A stretch of 46,246 nt of DNA from Clostridiales bacterium (GCA_015056305.1 SVGO01000009.1:1-46246); one strand, 5' to 3'; counted from the stretch's first letter, positions 21,549-31,398 are shown. A program made the numbers and translations. The notes: generated from the letters alone by a model not told the origin.

Positions 21549-22988
21549 ATGACCAGAGAATTGATTGTAGATGATTCCTGCGGGTATATTCGAGCCGCAG
21601 TGATCGAAGATGGTGTGCTCTGCGAAATCCATATCGAAAAGCAGACAGATGATGAGCAGACTGAAAGTCTGTTTCTGGGAAAGATCCAGACCATCAAGCC
21701 GTCTCTTCATGCCGCATTCGTCGATATCGGAAGCGAGCTCAACGCGTTTTTACCTTTGCGGGAAGATATGAATCTTCGCTGCGGCGATTTTATTATCGTT
21801 CAGGGACAGGCGAAGCAGGCAACCGAGACCAAGGGATTACGCATCACCGATCGCATGAATCTTGCAGGAAAATGGCTGGTACTTCTTCCAAATGGAAGCG
21901 GCGTGCATATTTCCAAGAAAGTCAAGAATCCTGCGCTGCGCAAAGTGCTCAGCATCCTGGGTGAAAGCATCTGTCCGCCTGACTGTGGTCTGATTATCCG
22001 CACTGCCGGCGAAGACGTTACAGAAGAATCACTTGTTCAGGAAGCAGCATACCTGCACGCGCTCTGGCTGGATATCCAGAAAAAGGCACTGGGAATGAGC
22101 AAGCCCGGCCTGCTGCATGGACGCATTCCACTGCACCTGCGCCTTACCCGCGATATCTGCGATTTGTCGAAGATCGTCATCAACAACAAATCCGATTATG
22201 ACCAGCTCTGTGCTGCGCAGATGAGTCTGACGATTCCTCAGTGTACACAGATTGTGCATCATTCTGAGAATCACTCGTTGATCTTTGACGCATACAACAT
22301 CGAAACTTCAATCGATAAAGCGCTCAGGAAGCGCGTCTGGCTGCCTTGCGGCGGCTATCTGGTGATCGACTACTGCGAAGCGATGACGGTGATCGACGTC
22401 AATTCCGGTAAGATGGTCCTTGGGTGCGATCTGGAAGAAACCGCTCTGGCTGTGAATCTGGAAGCTGCTGCAGAAATTGCAAGACAGCTTCGCCTTCGCG
22501 ATATTGGCGGCATCATCGTGATCGACTTTATCGACATGCGCAGCGAGGAACATCGACGCCAACTCATTCAGAAGATGAAGAATGAAACTGCCCGCGATCG
22601 TGCGCAGGTCAGCGTCGAGGGTATCACGCGACTTGGTCTGATGGAAGTTTCGCGCAAACGCAAAAACGCTCAACTCCATAAAACGCTGCGTTGCTCCTGC
22701 AGTTATTGCAGCGGGATGGGAGAGGTTCTCGCCGGCGACGAAGTAGCCCGCCGTATGCTGCGTCAGATTCGCAGAATGTCCATCAGCGGACAGAGGGGAC
22801 CATTTCTTGCTCGCTGCAGCGCCTCGGCCGCACATGCATTGTCTAACATGACTGCGCCGGAGGATTTGCAGGTTTATATCTGCGTTTCCGGCGGTCGTCA
22901 TGCAGAGAAATATGATATTGAACAATTCGGCACAGGTATGCCGCTTCCCAGCGGCGCCGTTGCGCTTAAGAAAAGGACTGAGATATGA
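21549..22988 (+). CDS. rng: Ribonuclease G/E family
   Basis: Single-strand endoribonuclease for rRNA and mRNA processing, 479 residues. An S1 RNA-binding domain lies at about 38-125. The catalytic Mg2+ aspartates are Asp283 (VIDVNSGK) and Asp326 (VIDFIDM), equivalent to the two Asp of E. coli RNase E. The Zn-link cysteines appear as CSYC (384-387) within CSCSYCSGMG. The length fits RNase G without the long RNase E tail. It starts one base after the DUF2344 stop, and miaB starts within its stop codon region (ATGA at 22985-22988). Confidence 0.94.
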   Translation: MTRELIVDDSCGYIRAAVIEDGVLCEIHIEKQTDDEQTESLFLGKIQTIKPSLHAAFVDIGSELNAFLPLREDMNLRCGDFIIVQGQAKQATETKGLRITDRMNLAGKWLVLLPNGSGVHISKKVKNPALRKVLSILGESICPPDCGLIIRTAGEDVTEESLVQEAAYLHALWLDIQKKALGMSKPGLLHGRIPLHLRLTRDICDLSKIVINNKSDYDQLCAAQMSLTIPQCTQIVHHSENHSLIFDAYNIETSIDKALRKRVWLPCGGYLVIDYCEAMTVIDVNSGKMVLGCDLEETALAVNLEAAAEIARQLRLRDIGGIIVIDFIDMRSEEHRRQLIQKMKNETARDRAQVSVEGITRLGLMEVSRKRKNAQLHKTLRCSCSYCSGMGEVLAGDEVARRMLRQIRRMSISGQRGPFLARCSASAAHALSNMTAPEDLQVYICVSGGRHAEKYDIEQFGTGMPLPSGAVALKKRTEI

Positions 22989-24394
22989 AAAGACTGGAAG
23001 CTATTGAACTGCCGGCAGAGGAAATCGCACACCAGAAAGCGCTGATGCGCGAATTTGCTTCGCTCGAGCAGCGTCCGCGCACATACTGCGTGGTCACATA
23101 TGGATGTCAGATGAACGCGCACGACAGCGAAAAGCTCGAAGGCATGCTCGCAGAAATGGGCATGCAGCCGGCTGAAAGCCGAGAGACTGCTGACTTTGTC
23201 ATCTTTAATACCTGTTGCGTGCGCGATAATGCGCAGCGCCGCGCACTGGGCAATGTCGTCTGGCTCAAAGAACTCAAGAAAACCCGCCCGGAGCTGATGG
23301 TCGCCGTCTGTGGCTGTATGATGCAGCAGAAGGGGATGGGCGAGCAGATTCTCAGGCAGTATCCGTTTGTCGATCTGGCTTTCGGTACGCATAACCTGTA
23401 TCGTTTTGCCCAGCTGATGCTGCAGGCTGTCAAGAGCCACCGTCGTGTCGTCGAAGTCATCCAGGAGGATGAGGGGAGCATTCCAGAGGATCTTCCTGTC
23501 AGGCGTTCCAGCCCATATCATGCGTATATCACGATCATGTACGGCTGCAACAACTTCTGTTCCTACTGCATCGTGCCATATGTGCGCGGCAGGGAGCGCT
23601 CCCGTGCTTCCGCCCGCATCATCGAAGAAGCGCGTCAACTGAAAGCCGACGGTGTCAAGGAGATTATGCTCCTTGGCCAGAATGTCAATTCCTACGGTCT
23701 TGATGTGGAGGGTGAGCTGAGCTTTGCGCAGCTTCTTGCAAAGCTCGACGAAATCGGTATTGAGCGCATCCGCTTCATGACGTCCCATCCCAAGGATATT
23801 TCCGATGAGTTGATTGACGTGATCGCCAATTCAAAGCACATCTGTCATGCGCTTCATCTACCTGTGCAGCATGGCAGCACCCGCGTACTGGAATCCATGA
23901 ACCGCCGCTACAGCCGGGAAAAGTATCTTTCCCGCGTCGAAGCTATCCGTGCAAGGATTCCGGATATGAGTCTGACAACCGATCTGATTGTCGGATATCC
24001 TGGAGAAACCGAGGAAGAATTTGAGGAAACCTGTTCGCTGGTCAACGAGGTGAGATACGATAGCGCCTTCACATTCATCTATTCTCCGCGAATCGGTACT
24101 CGTGCGGCCGATATGCCGGATCAGATTCCGGAAAATGAGTCGTCCCGAAGGATCCAGAAGCTCATTGCCATTCAGAAGGAAAACACCCGCAGGAATTATG
24201 CCGCCTATATCGGACAGGTTCACAGCGTTCTGGTCGATGAGGCGTCCAAGCGGGATGAACATCAGATGGCGGGCAAGAATGAATACAATATTACCGTCAA
24301 TTTCCCCGGCGATCAGAGCCTGATTGGTCAGATCGTCAGGGTGAAGATCACTTCCGCCGGCGAAAGCACGCTGCGCGGCGAGCTGATTGATTAA
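22985..24394 (+). CDS. miaB: tRNA-2-methylthio-N6-dimethylallyladenosine synthase
   Basis: Radical SAM methylthiotransferase that adds the methylthio group to i6A37 of tRNA. 469 residues with the expected three domains. The N-terminal UPF0004 domain supplies the auxiliary cluster Cys (YGCQMN with Cys41, NTCCVRDNA, and VCGCMMQQKG). The radical SAM domain has CNNFCSYC (Cys188, 192, 195). A TRAM domain lies at about 405-467. Its substrate modification is made by MiaA, encoded further down the same run of genes at 29626. Confidence 0.96.
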   Translation: MKRLEAIELPAEEIAHQKALMREFASLEQRPRTYCVVTYGCQMNAHDSEKLEGMLAEMGMQPAESRETADFVIFNTCCVRDNAQRRALGNVVWLKELKKTRPELMVAVCGCMMQQKGMGEQILRQYPFVDLAFGTHNLYRFAQLMLQAVKSHRRVVEVIQEDEGSIPEDLPVRRSSPYHAYITIMYGCNNFCSYCIVPYVRGRERSRASARIIEEARQLKADGVKEIMLLGQNVNSYGLDVEGELSFAQLLAKLDEIGIERIRFMTSHPKDISDELIDVIANSKHICHALHLPVQHGSTRVLESMNRRYSREKYLSRVEAIRARIPDMSLTTDLIVGYPGETEEEFEETCSLVNEVRYDSAFTFIYSPRIGTRAADMPDQIPENESSRRIQKLIAIQKENTRRNYAAYIGQVHSVLVDEASKRDEHQMAGKNEYNITVNFPGDQSLIGQIVRVKITSAGESTLRGELID

Positions 24395-24439
24395 TACGCT
24401 TTTCTTAAACAATATTTGAAATAACAGGAGGATATTCAC

Positions 24440-24835
24440 ATGAGCAAGGTTACTGACTGCGCCCGCGCGCTGGGCGAGGCAATCATCGAGTCCGAGGAGT
24501 ACAAGAACATGCAGGTCACCGAAAGTGCTGCGATGGGTGATCCGGCTGTTGCCGAGGCCATGGCCCGTTATATGGAGCTCAAGAACAAGCTTGGCGACGT
24601 CATGTCCAGCCCGGACGCGGATGTCGAGACCATCTCCAGCCTTGGCCGCGAAATGGACGAAATCCAACAGACCCTTTCTGCGATGCCGGCCGTCGATGCA
24701 ATGACCAGCGCTCGTCAGCAGTTCTCTGAGCTGATGAATCAGGTCAATCGCGTGCTCGAATACATCATCACCGGTGAACTGCCGCAGCAGGGCGGCTGCT
24801 CGGGCAACTGCAGCGGCTGTTCCGGCTGCCACTAA
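24440..24835 (+). CDS. RicA/YmcA-like (YlbF family) protein with Cys tail
   Basis: 131-residue helical protein of the YlbF/YmcA family. In B. subtilis YmcA (RicA), YlbF (RicF) and YaaT (RicT) form a complex that binds Fe-S clusters and steers RNase Y processing and development. The helical body covers about 8-110 (EAIIESEEYKNM and QFSELMNQVNRVLEYIITGE). The C-terminus is CSGNCSGCSGCH, four closely spaced cysteines that could bind a metal or cluster. The position between miaB and mutS is that of ymcA in Bacillus, which favours RicA over RicF, but the Cys tail is RicF-like. A strong AGGAGGA precedes the ATG. Confidence 0.82.
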   Translation: MSKVTDCARALGEAIIESEEYKNMQVTESAAMGDPAVAEAMARYMELKNKLGDVMSSPDADVETISSLGREMDEIQQTLSAMPAVDAMTSARQQFSELMNQVNRVLEYIITGELPQQGGCSGNCSGCSGCH

Positions 24836-24878
24836 ACCTCAAAGTTCCATCGAATTCTCTGCTCACGGAGGCTGAAAC

Positions 24879-27476
24879 ATGGCGAAGATGACCCCTATGA
24901 TGCGTCAGTATCTGGACACGAAGGACAAGTATCCGGGGATGATCCTCTTCTTCCGGCTTGGCGACTTCTATGAAATGTTCTTTGAAGATGCCAAGCTCGT
25001 TTCCCGGGAGCTGGAACTTACGCTGACGGGGAAAAGCTGCGGTATGGAGGAACGCGCACCAATGTGCGGCGTGCCTTTTCACAGCGCAGAAACATATATC
25101 AATCGTCTGATTGAGAAAGGCTACAAGGTTGCGATCTGCGAGCAGATGGAAGATCCTGCGACGACGAAGGGCCTTGTCAGGCGAGACGTCGTTCGTGTGG
25201 TAACGCCCGGAACCGTCATCGAGCAATCCATGCTTGAAGACAGACGCAACAGCTATCTGCTGTCCGTCTGTCTCGACGGAAACCGTGCAGGACTGGCCTT
25301 TATCGACGTTTCTACCGGTGAGTTCAGCGTCTATGAGATCGATAAAGCTGCGCTTCGCCTTCAGGATGAATTGGCGCGCATCGTCCCGAAAGAGATCATC
25401 GCCAACGCCGAGCTTCCCGAGGGCGCGACTCAGCTGCCGTTCAGTATCGAAAACAGCATAAGCTACCAGTATGTCAAAGCCAAAGGAGCGCTTCTGGAGC
25501 ATTTCAAGGTTCAGTCTCTGGAGGCGCTCGGACTTGACGGCCTGAAGCTTGGCGTTCGTGCCGCCGGCGCGCTGATGAAATACCTGCAGGAAACGCAAAA
25601 GAACGCGCTTGAACACATCACAACCATTTCCCAATACTACGATAAGCGGTTCATGATGCTTGATCACACCGCGCGGCGAAATCTGGAGCTTACGGAAACC
25701 ATGCGCTCCCGCCAGAAGCAAGGAACGCTTCTTGGCGTGCTGGACTATACCTGCACGGCCATGGGTGGGCGCATGCTGCGCAGCTTCATTGAGCAGCCTC
25801 TCGCGATCAAAGAAGAGATCGATCGTCGTCTGGATGCAATTTCCATGCTGCAGCGCAGTGATATGACGGTGGATCTGCTTCGTGAAGAGCTTGTGCATGT
25901 CTACGATATCGAGCGCCTTCTTAGCCGGATTTCTTATCGCAATATCAACGCCAAAGATTGCCTTGCATTGCGCGATTCGCTTTCGCATGTACCGGCGATC
26001 CACGAAGCTCTGAGAAGCCTGGATCCCGAGGGAATGCTGGGTGAGCTTCTTGAACAGCTCGCACCGCTTGAAGATATCGTCGATCTGCTTACGCAGGCCA
26101 TTAATCCTGAGGCGCCCATGCTGATGAGCGACGGTCATTTTATCCGGGATGGTTATCGCCCGGAACTGGATAAGCTCCGCGAGGCATCAGCAAACGGCCG
26201 TCAATGGATTGCTGATCTGGAAGCCAAGGAGCGAGAACTGACAAAGATCAAGAACCTGAAGATCCAGTATAACCGAGTCTTCGGCTATTACATCGAAGTA
26301 ACAAAATCGAACTACGATCAGGTGCCGTATCGCTACATGCGCAAGCAAACACTTGCCAACTGCGAGCGATATATGACGCCTGAGCTCCACGAGATCGAAG
26401 AGACTGTACTCGGTGCACAGGAGAAATCCATTCGCCTGGAGCAGGCGCTCTTTCTCGAGATTCGCGACTATCTCTCCGAACAGATTCCGCGGATTCAGAA
26501 GACGGCCGTTGGCCTCAAAACGCTGGACGCGCTGCTCTCGCTGGCCGTCGCCGCTGTTCGCAATCATTACGTGCGTCCCGAAATCACCACTGACGGCGTG
26601 CTCAGCATTGAAAACGGCCGCCATCCCGTTGTTGAAGCCGGGCTGCATGGCGACGATCTCTTTGTGCCCAACAGTACGCTGATGGATCAGGATGACAATC
26701 GCATGCTGATCATCACCGGCCCGAATATGGCCGGAAAAAGCACGTATATGCGTCAGGTTGCACTCATCACGCTGATGGCGCATATGGGCAGCTTTGTTCC
26801 CGCAGACAGCGCGACGATCGGCATCGTCGACCGTATCTTTACGCGTGTCGGCGCCTCAGACGATTTAGCCAGCGGTCAATCCACCTTCATGGTCGAAATG
26901 AACGAAATGGCCCATATTCTGCGAAGCGCGACGCCGAATTCCTTGATCGTTCTGGATGAGATCGGACGCGGAACGAGTACTTTTGACGGCCTGAGCATCG
27001 CTTGGTCGGTCGTGGAATACCTGGTCGATCCGAAGAGAATTGGCGCAAAAACGCTGTTTGCAACCCACTATCACGAACTAAGTGAGCTGGAAGGCCGACT
27101 TGCAGGCGTGGTCAACTATCGCATCAGCGTCAAGGAGCATGGGGAAGACGTCATCTTCCTGCGTAAGATCGAACGCGGTGGCGCTGATAAGAGCTTTGGT
27201 ATCCATGTAGCGCATCTGGCTGGCATTCCCCGGCCCGTAATCATGCGCGCACATGAGATTCTCGCAAGGCTTGAAACCAACGATGTCAGCCAGCAGAGCA
27301 TCGGTCAGAATATTCTGGATGACGACCGAAACAAGAAACCCAAGCAGGTGAATCTGTTCGAAGCGCCCGCAATGGACCTTGTTGAAGAGCTGCGTGCTCT
27401 GGATGTAATGTCCATGACGCCGATCGAGGCGCTCAATACGCTTTTCTCGCTGCGTGAAAAGGCGCGCCGCGCATAA
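24879..27476 (+). CDS. mutS: DNA mismatch repair protein MutS
   Basis: Mismatch recognition ATPase, 865 residues. The mismatch-reading motif FFRLGDFYEMF lies at about 25-35, with the Phe-x-Glu wedge inside it. Connector, lever and clamp domains follow. Walker A is GPNMAGKST (614-622), followed by Walker B in LIVLDEIGRGTSTFDG and the ATHYHEL motif. The C-terminal helix-turn-helix dimer region is present. Its neighbours miaB, ricA-like and mutL are as in Bacillus, except that no cotE lies in between. Confidence 0.98.
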   Translation: MAKMTPMMRQYLDTKDKYPGMILFFRLGDFYEMFFEDAKLVSRELELTLTGKSCGMEERAPMCGVPFHSAETYINRLIEKGYKVAICEQMEDPATTKGLVRRDVVRVVTPGTVIEQSMLEDRRNSYLLSVCLDGNRAGLAFIDVSTGEFSVYEIDKAALRLQDELARIVPKEIIANAELPEGATQLPFSIENSISYQYVKAKGALLEHFKVQSLEALGLDGLKLGVRAAGALMKYLQETQKNALEHITTISQYYDKRFMMLDHTARRNLELTETMRSRQKQGTLLGVLDYTCTAMGGRMLRSFIEQPLAIKEEIDRRLDAISMLQRSDMTVDLLREELVHVYDIERLLSRISYRNINAKDCLALRDSLSHVPAIHEALRSLDPEGMLGELLEQLAPLEDIVDLLTQAINPEAPMLMSDGHFIRDGYRPELDKLREASANGRQWIADLEAKERELTKIKNLKIQYNRVFGYYIEVTKSNYDQVPYRYMRKQTLANCERYMTPELHEIEETVLGAQEKSIRLEQALFLEIRDYLSEQIPRIQKTAVGLKTLDALLSLAVAAVRNHYVRPEITTDGVLSIENGRHPVVEAGLHGDDLFVPNSTLMDQDDNRMLIITGPNMAGKSTYMRQVALITLMAHMGSFVPADSATIGIVDRIFTRVGASDDLASGQSTFMVEMNEMAHILRSATPNSLIVLDEIGRGTSTFDGLSIAWSVVEYLVDPKRIGAKTLFATHYHELSELEGRLAGVVNYRISVKEHGEDVIFLRKIERGGADKSFGIHVAHLAGIPRPVIMRAHEILARLETNDVSQQSIGQNILDDDRNKKPKQVNLFEAPAMDLVEELRALDVMSMTPIEALNTLFSLREKARRA

Positions 27477-27515
27477 TGGAACCGCAAGGAAGCACTGAAG
27501 AAAGGAGAATCCACT

Positions 27516-29609
27516 GTGGAGGATAGGCCGATTATCCGTCTGACAGAAGAAGTCATCGGAAAAATCGCTGCAGGCGAAGTGGTCGAAAGCCCCGCATCCG
27601 CCATTAAGGAGCTGGTTGAAAACAGCCTAGACGCCGGCAGTACCTGTATTACCGTTGAAATCCGCGATGGAGGCATCTCCTACCTGCGCGTGACGGACAA
27701 TGGAAATGGAATACCCAGCCGCGACGTCAGGCTTGCCTTTGAGCGTCATGCTACGAGCAAAATCCGCAAATCCGAAGATCTATTTGATCTTCACACGCTT
27801 GGTTTCCGCGGCGAAGCGCTCGCTTCCATTGCAGCTGTCAGCAAGCTTGTGCTGACAACTCGGCATACCGGTGAAGAAACCGGCACGCGCGCTGTTAACG
27901 AAGGCGGCGTATTCAAAAGCATCACCGAGGCTGCCAGCCCGCAGGGAACAACCATCGTTGCCCGTGATCTGTTTTTCAATACGCCTGTTCGCCTCAGATT
28001 CCTCAAAAAACCGGTCACAGAAGCGGGACGCGTTGCCGAGATCATTTCACGCATGATTCTGGCTCATCCGGATATCTCATTCAGGCTGATTCACAACGGA
28101 AAACAGGTATACAACAGTTCAGGAAACGGGGACCTTCGCAGCGCCGTCTTCTGCCTGTATGGGCGAGAAGTTGCGAATGCCTTGATATCTGTGCGCTCCG
28201 AAGGCGCTGTGGCGGTTTCTGGTCTGATTGGCGTAGGCCTGCAAGCGCGATCCAATCATGCAAGACAGACGTTTATTGTCAACGGGCGCACCATTCGCAG
28301 TCCGCTTCTTACGCAGGCGCTGGAAGATGGATGCCGCGAACGCGTCACCGTTGGACATTATCCGATATGCGTACTCAACATTCAGATGCCTGTAGGTATG
28401 GTCGATGTCAATGTGCATCCCAATAAGCTGGAGGTTCGCTTCAGCGATGAGAACCTGATCTATCAGAACGTAAAGGGTGCGATCGTTGACTGTTTCAGTG
28501 TTTCTCCGCTGGAGAGCGCACCTCGTATGACGCTTGTCAAGGAGCCTGAAGCGCCTGTTCCTTCAAGTGTAATTCGCGTCATCGATACAGAAACCAAAGA
28601 AGGTACCGAAGCGGCAAAGCAGGAAATCTTTGCTCAGAATACCGAGCCCGATACGGCAAAGCCCGAGGTCAAAGTCCATGTTATTGACGTTCCTGCGCCC
28701 AAATACAATGCTTCCTCTGATAAAATGCTTGATGAGACAGCCATTAAACGTCCATCCCCAACGCAGCAGGCAGCCTTTTCTTCCTTTGTTACGCAGTATT
28801 TCGGTGGTTCTGCTCAGCGGGAAAACGTATTGAGAGAATCTGTCATTCCCGGCAGCGTGAAGTCCGAAACCTCTGCGCCTATGCAGGAAGGTATCATGTT
28901 CGCCCCTGAAGCAAAGCCAGTTATCATGCCTGCTGTGCCTCAAGCGGCATCAGAAAAGAAAATCATGCCTGTTGAGCCTGTCCAGGAAACCCTTCTTGAG
29001 TCTGCTTCCAAGGAGAATCTCGGACCGGCGCTCGAAGGCTACAGCCTGGTGGGCGTTGCGTTTAATACCTATATCATTTTGCAAAATGATAAGCAGCTTC
29101 TTCTTATCGACCAGCACGCCGCCCACGAGCGCATTCTCTATGAAAGGCTTATGAGGGAAATCGATGCAGGCACTGGTTCCCAGATGCTGATGGTTGCCCA
29201 GGTTGTTCACGTTACGCCGCAGGATGCTGCAAAGATTGAAAACTATGCCGAGGAAATCAAATCGGCCGGCTTCGATATCGAACCCTTTGGTGATAATACC
29301 TATCAAATCCGCGCTGTTCCCAATGTATTAGGAATTCCGCAGAGCAGAAGCGCTTTTCTGGAGATGGTCGACCGCTTGGGCGAGCTGCGTGTGCTCTCCA
29401 CGCATCAGAAACGAAGAGATGCTATTTTGCAAATGGCATGCAAGAAAGCAATCAAGGGCGGCGATAAGCTAACTATGGATGAAATCAAGCCGCTGCTTGC
29501 CGATATGCTTGCAAGCAATGCGCCGCCAACCTGTCCTCACGGAAGACCGCTCGTCATTACGCTCAGCAGAAACGAGATCGAAAAGCGCTTCAGGCGCATC
29601 AACAACTGA
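27516..29609 (+). CDS. mutL: DNA mismatch repair protein MutL (endonuclease type)
   Basis: 697 residues. The N-terminal GHKL ATPase has IAAGEVVESPASAIKELVEN (about 13-32), DNGNGI and GFRGEALASI. A Pro/Glu-rich linker covers about 340-500. The C-terminal endonuclease domain carries DQHAAHERILYE (532-543), the DQHA(X)2E(X)4E metal motif, plus ACKKAIKGGD and CPHGRP (673-678). This form nicks the daughter strand itself, as in organisms without MutH. The GTG at 27516 follows AAAGGAGAA. The gap to mutS is 39 bases. Confidence 0.97.
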   Translation: MEDRPIIRLTEEVIGKIAAGEVVESPASAIKELVENSLDAGSTCITVEIRDGGISYLRVTDNGNGIPSRDVRLAFERHATSKIRKSEDLFDLHTLGFRGEALASIAAVSKLVLTTRHTGEETGTRAVNEGGVFKSITEAASPQGTTIVARDLFFNTPVRLRFLKKPVTEAGRVAEIISRMILAHPDISFRLIHNGKQVYNSSGNGDLRSAVFCLYGREVANALISVRSEGAVAVSGLIGVGLQARSNHARQTFIVNGRTIRSPLLTQALEDGCRERVTVGHYPICVLNIQMPVGMVDVNVHPNKLEVRFSDENLIYQNVKGAIVDCFSVSPLESAPRMTLVKEPEAPVPSSVIRVIDTETKEGTEAAKQEIFAQNTEPDTAKPEVKVHVIDVPAPKYNASSDKMLDETAIKRPSPTQQAAFSSFVTQYFGGSAQRENVLRESVIPGSVKSETSAPMQEGIMFAPEAKPVIMPAVPQAASEKKIMPVEPVQETLLESASKENLGPALEGYSLVGVAFNTYIILQNDKQLLLIDQHAAHERILYERLMREIDAGTGSQMLMVAQVVHVTPQDAAKIENYAEEIKSAGFDIEPFGDNTYQIRAVPNVLGIPQSRSAFLEMVDRLGELRVLSTHQKRRDAILQMACKKAIKGGDKLTMDEIKPLLADMLASNAPPTCPHGRPLVITLSRNEIEKRFRRINN

Positions 29610-29625
29610 AGCTGGAGGAATCTGA

Positions 29626-30570
29626 TTGAAACCGACGATTCTCGCGCTTGTCGGGCCGACCGGCTCAGGCAAAACGAAAACAGCCATTCAAATCAGCAAA
29701 GCGCTGAACGCCGAGATTGTATCGATGGATTCCATGCAGGTTTACCGTGATATGGATATCGGCACAGCAAAGCCAACAAAGGAAGAGCTCACAGCTGTGC
29801 CGCATCATATGATTGACGTTGCAGACCCGGATCAGATCTTTACCGTATCGATGTATCGTGACATGGCCATCCACGTCATTGACGATATTCTGGCCAGAGG
29901 AAAGCAACCTCTTCTGGTCGGAGGAACCGGTCTGTATCTTCAGGCAATCAGTTATGAAATGTCGCTTGGAGAGCAAGGGGTCGATTCCGAGCTTCGCAAT
30001 GATCTGAATCTGATCGCCGCAAAACCCGGAGGACCCGAAGAACTTCATCATCGTCTCGAAATCGTCGATCCCGAATCAGCAAAAAAGCTCCATCCCAATG
30101 ACGTACGCCGTGTCATTCGAGCGCTTGAAATATTCGAGACATCAGGAAAAACGAAGAGCGAGAGAGGAAATGAAACTCAAAACGAAGGGCCCTATCATGT
30201 CTTGGTCTATGGGCTTTCGCTTCCACGCGAACAGATGTATGCGCGTATCAATGCCCGAGTTGATCAAATGGTCGAAGAAGGGCTTATTCAAGAGGTTCAG
30301 TCTCTCCTTCGCCGTGGGATTACGCCAAAGCCGGAAGGCGGCGCCATGCAGGCTATCGGGTATAAGGAGATTGTCGGCGCCCTTCGTGGTGAAATGACAA
30401 TGGAGCAGGCAATCGCGCTGATCAAACAGGGTTCTCGACGATATGCCAAGCGTCAATGGACATGGTTTAGGCATGATTGCAGAACCAAGTGGTTTGACTG
30501 GACAGAGTTTTCGGATGAAACGGCTTTAATCGATACGCTGATCAAGCAAATTCGCTACGACTTATCGTAA
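29626..30570 (+). CDS. miaA: tRNA dimethylallyltransferase
   Basis: Adds dimethylallyl from DMAPP to A37 of tRNAs reading codons that begin with U, making the substrate of MiaB. 314 residues. The P-loop is GPTGSGKT (9-16), followed by DSMQVYRDMDIGTAKP (33-48) and VGGTGLYLQA near 101-110. KRQWTWFRHD in the C-terminal part is characteristic. The TTG at 29626 follows GGAGGAA (29614-29620). Last gene of the run, followed by a weak terminator. Confidence 0.96.
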   Translation: MKPTILALVGPTGSGKTKTAIQISKALNAEIVSMDSMQVYRDMDIGTAKPTKEELTAVPHHMIDVADPDQIFTVSMYRDMAIHVIDDILARGKQPLLVGGTGLYLQAISYEMSLGEQGVDSELRNDLNLIAAKPGGPEELHHRLEIVDPESAKKLHPNDVRRVIRALEIFETSGKTKSERGNETQNEGPYHVLVYGLSLPREQMYARINARVDQMVEEGLIQEVQSLLRRGITPKPEGGAMQAIGYKEIVGALRGEMTMEQAIALIKQGSRRYAKRQWTWFRHDCRTKWFDWTEFSDETALIDTLIKQIRYDLS

Positions 30571-30579
30571 TACTCATAT

Positions 30580-30620
30580 AGACCGTCGGTTTGTTTTTGT
30601 TTGCAGGCCGTCGGTCTTTT
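30580..30620 (+). terminator. Possible terminator after miaA
   Basis: AGACCGTCGG (30580-30589) can pair with CCGTCGGTCT (30608-30617) with one central T-T mismatch. The loop is long and T-rich, and TTTT follows. An alternative reading is two copies of the near-palindrome ACCG-T-CGGT. Moderate support only. The rest of the gap to maf (30621-30750) shows no gene I can defend. Confidence 0.5.
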
Positions 30621-30750
30621 CTTCGCGATCCAATCATGAGACAGGCCTGATAGGCAAGCATGCAAAGAACCTTCAATTGTATAATCAATCGCCATGTTTT
30701 TCATCGGTTTGACCAAATCTTCAATAATATGTGCAAAAGAAGAAAGAATA

Positions 30751-30759
30751 TGGTATAAT
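30751..30759 (+). promoter_or_regulatory. Extended -10 promoter of the maf-mre operon
   Basis: TGG-TATAAT (30751-30759) with no convincing -35. It lies 38 bases before the maf start and matches the extended -10 at 16891. Confidence 0.6.
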
Positions 30760-30796
30760 AAAACCAAATGAAGTAAAATCCGGGAGGATTGTTTTT

Positions 30797-31369
30797 GTGA
30801 TCAAACTTGGACGGCCCCTGATTCTTGCGTCCGGTTCTCCGCGCAGAAAAGAGATTCTGGATACCATGGGTCTTTTATATACCGTCGATGTTTCTGATGC
30901 CGACGAATCGTTTTCCTCGGATCCAGAGAACATGGTCCTTGAGCTTTCCAGGCGAAAAGCGAAGGCTGTATCTGTCAAGCACGCCAACGCCCTGATTCTG
31001 GCTGCAGATACACTCGTCTTCGGGAAAGAGGTGCTCGGTAAACCGAATGACTGCGAGCATGCAAAGCGCATGCTGCGTGAGCTTTCTGATGCCTGGCACA
31101 GCGTATACACCGGTGTGACGCTGATTGATACGCATACCGGTCGGATATTGTCTCAGGCAGATATGACCCGTGTACATTTTACACATTTGAGTGATGAGGA
31201 AATCGAAGCCTATGTTGCCAGCGGGGAACCGCTTGACAAAGCAGGCGCCTATGGAATCCAGGGGATGGGCGGCATGTTCGTCGACAGAATCGAAGGCTCC
31301 TATTCTAATGTCGTCGGTCTTCCCATGGCGCTCGTGCGCAATATGCTTCTTGAATTGGGCACTGAATGA
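30797..31369 (+). CDS. maf: Maf nucleotide pyrophosphatase
   Basis: House-cleaning enzyme that hydrolyses non-canonical or modified nucleoside triphosphates (dTTP/UTP class). 190 residues from the GTG at 30797, which follows GGGAGGA (30782-30788); upstream in-frame codons run through the promoter. Motifs: LASGSPRRKEIL (10-21), the catalytic ADTLV with Asp near 74, and DKAGAYGIQGMGGMFVDRIEGSYSN toward the C-terminus (key residues KAGAYGIQG). Its place before mreB is the Bacillus order, although radC is missing here. Confidence 0.93.
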   Translation: MIKLGRPLILASGSPRRKEILDTMGLLYTVDVSDADESFSSDPENMVLELSRRKAKAVSVKHANALILAADTLVFGKEVLGKPNDCEHAKRMLRELSDAWHSVYTGVTLIDTHTGRILSQADMTRVHFTHLSDEEIEAYVASGEPLDKAGAYGIQGMGGMFVDRIEGSYSNVVGLPMALVRNMLLELGTE

Positions 31370-31398
31370 TCAATAACTGTTTGCAGGAGTAAACCATC

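Noticed and set aside
30555..30767. Minus-strand 70-codon frame in the miaA-maf gap
   Set aside because: No Shine-Dalgarno sequence and no recognisable domain, and it overlaps the terminator-like repeats and the maf promoter.
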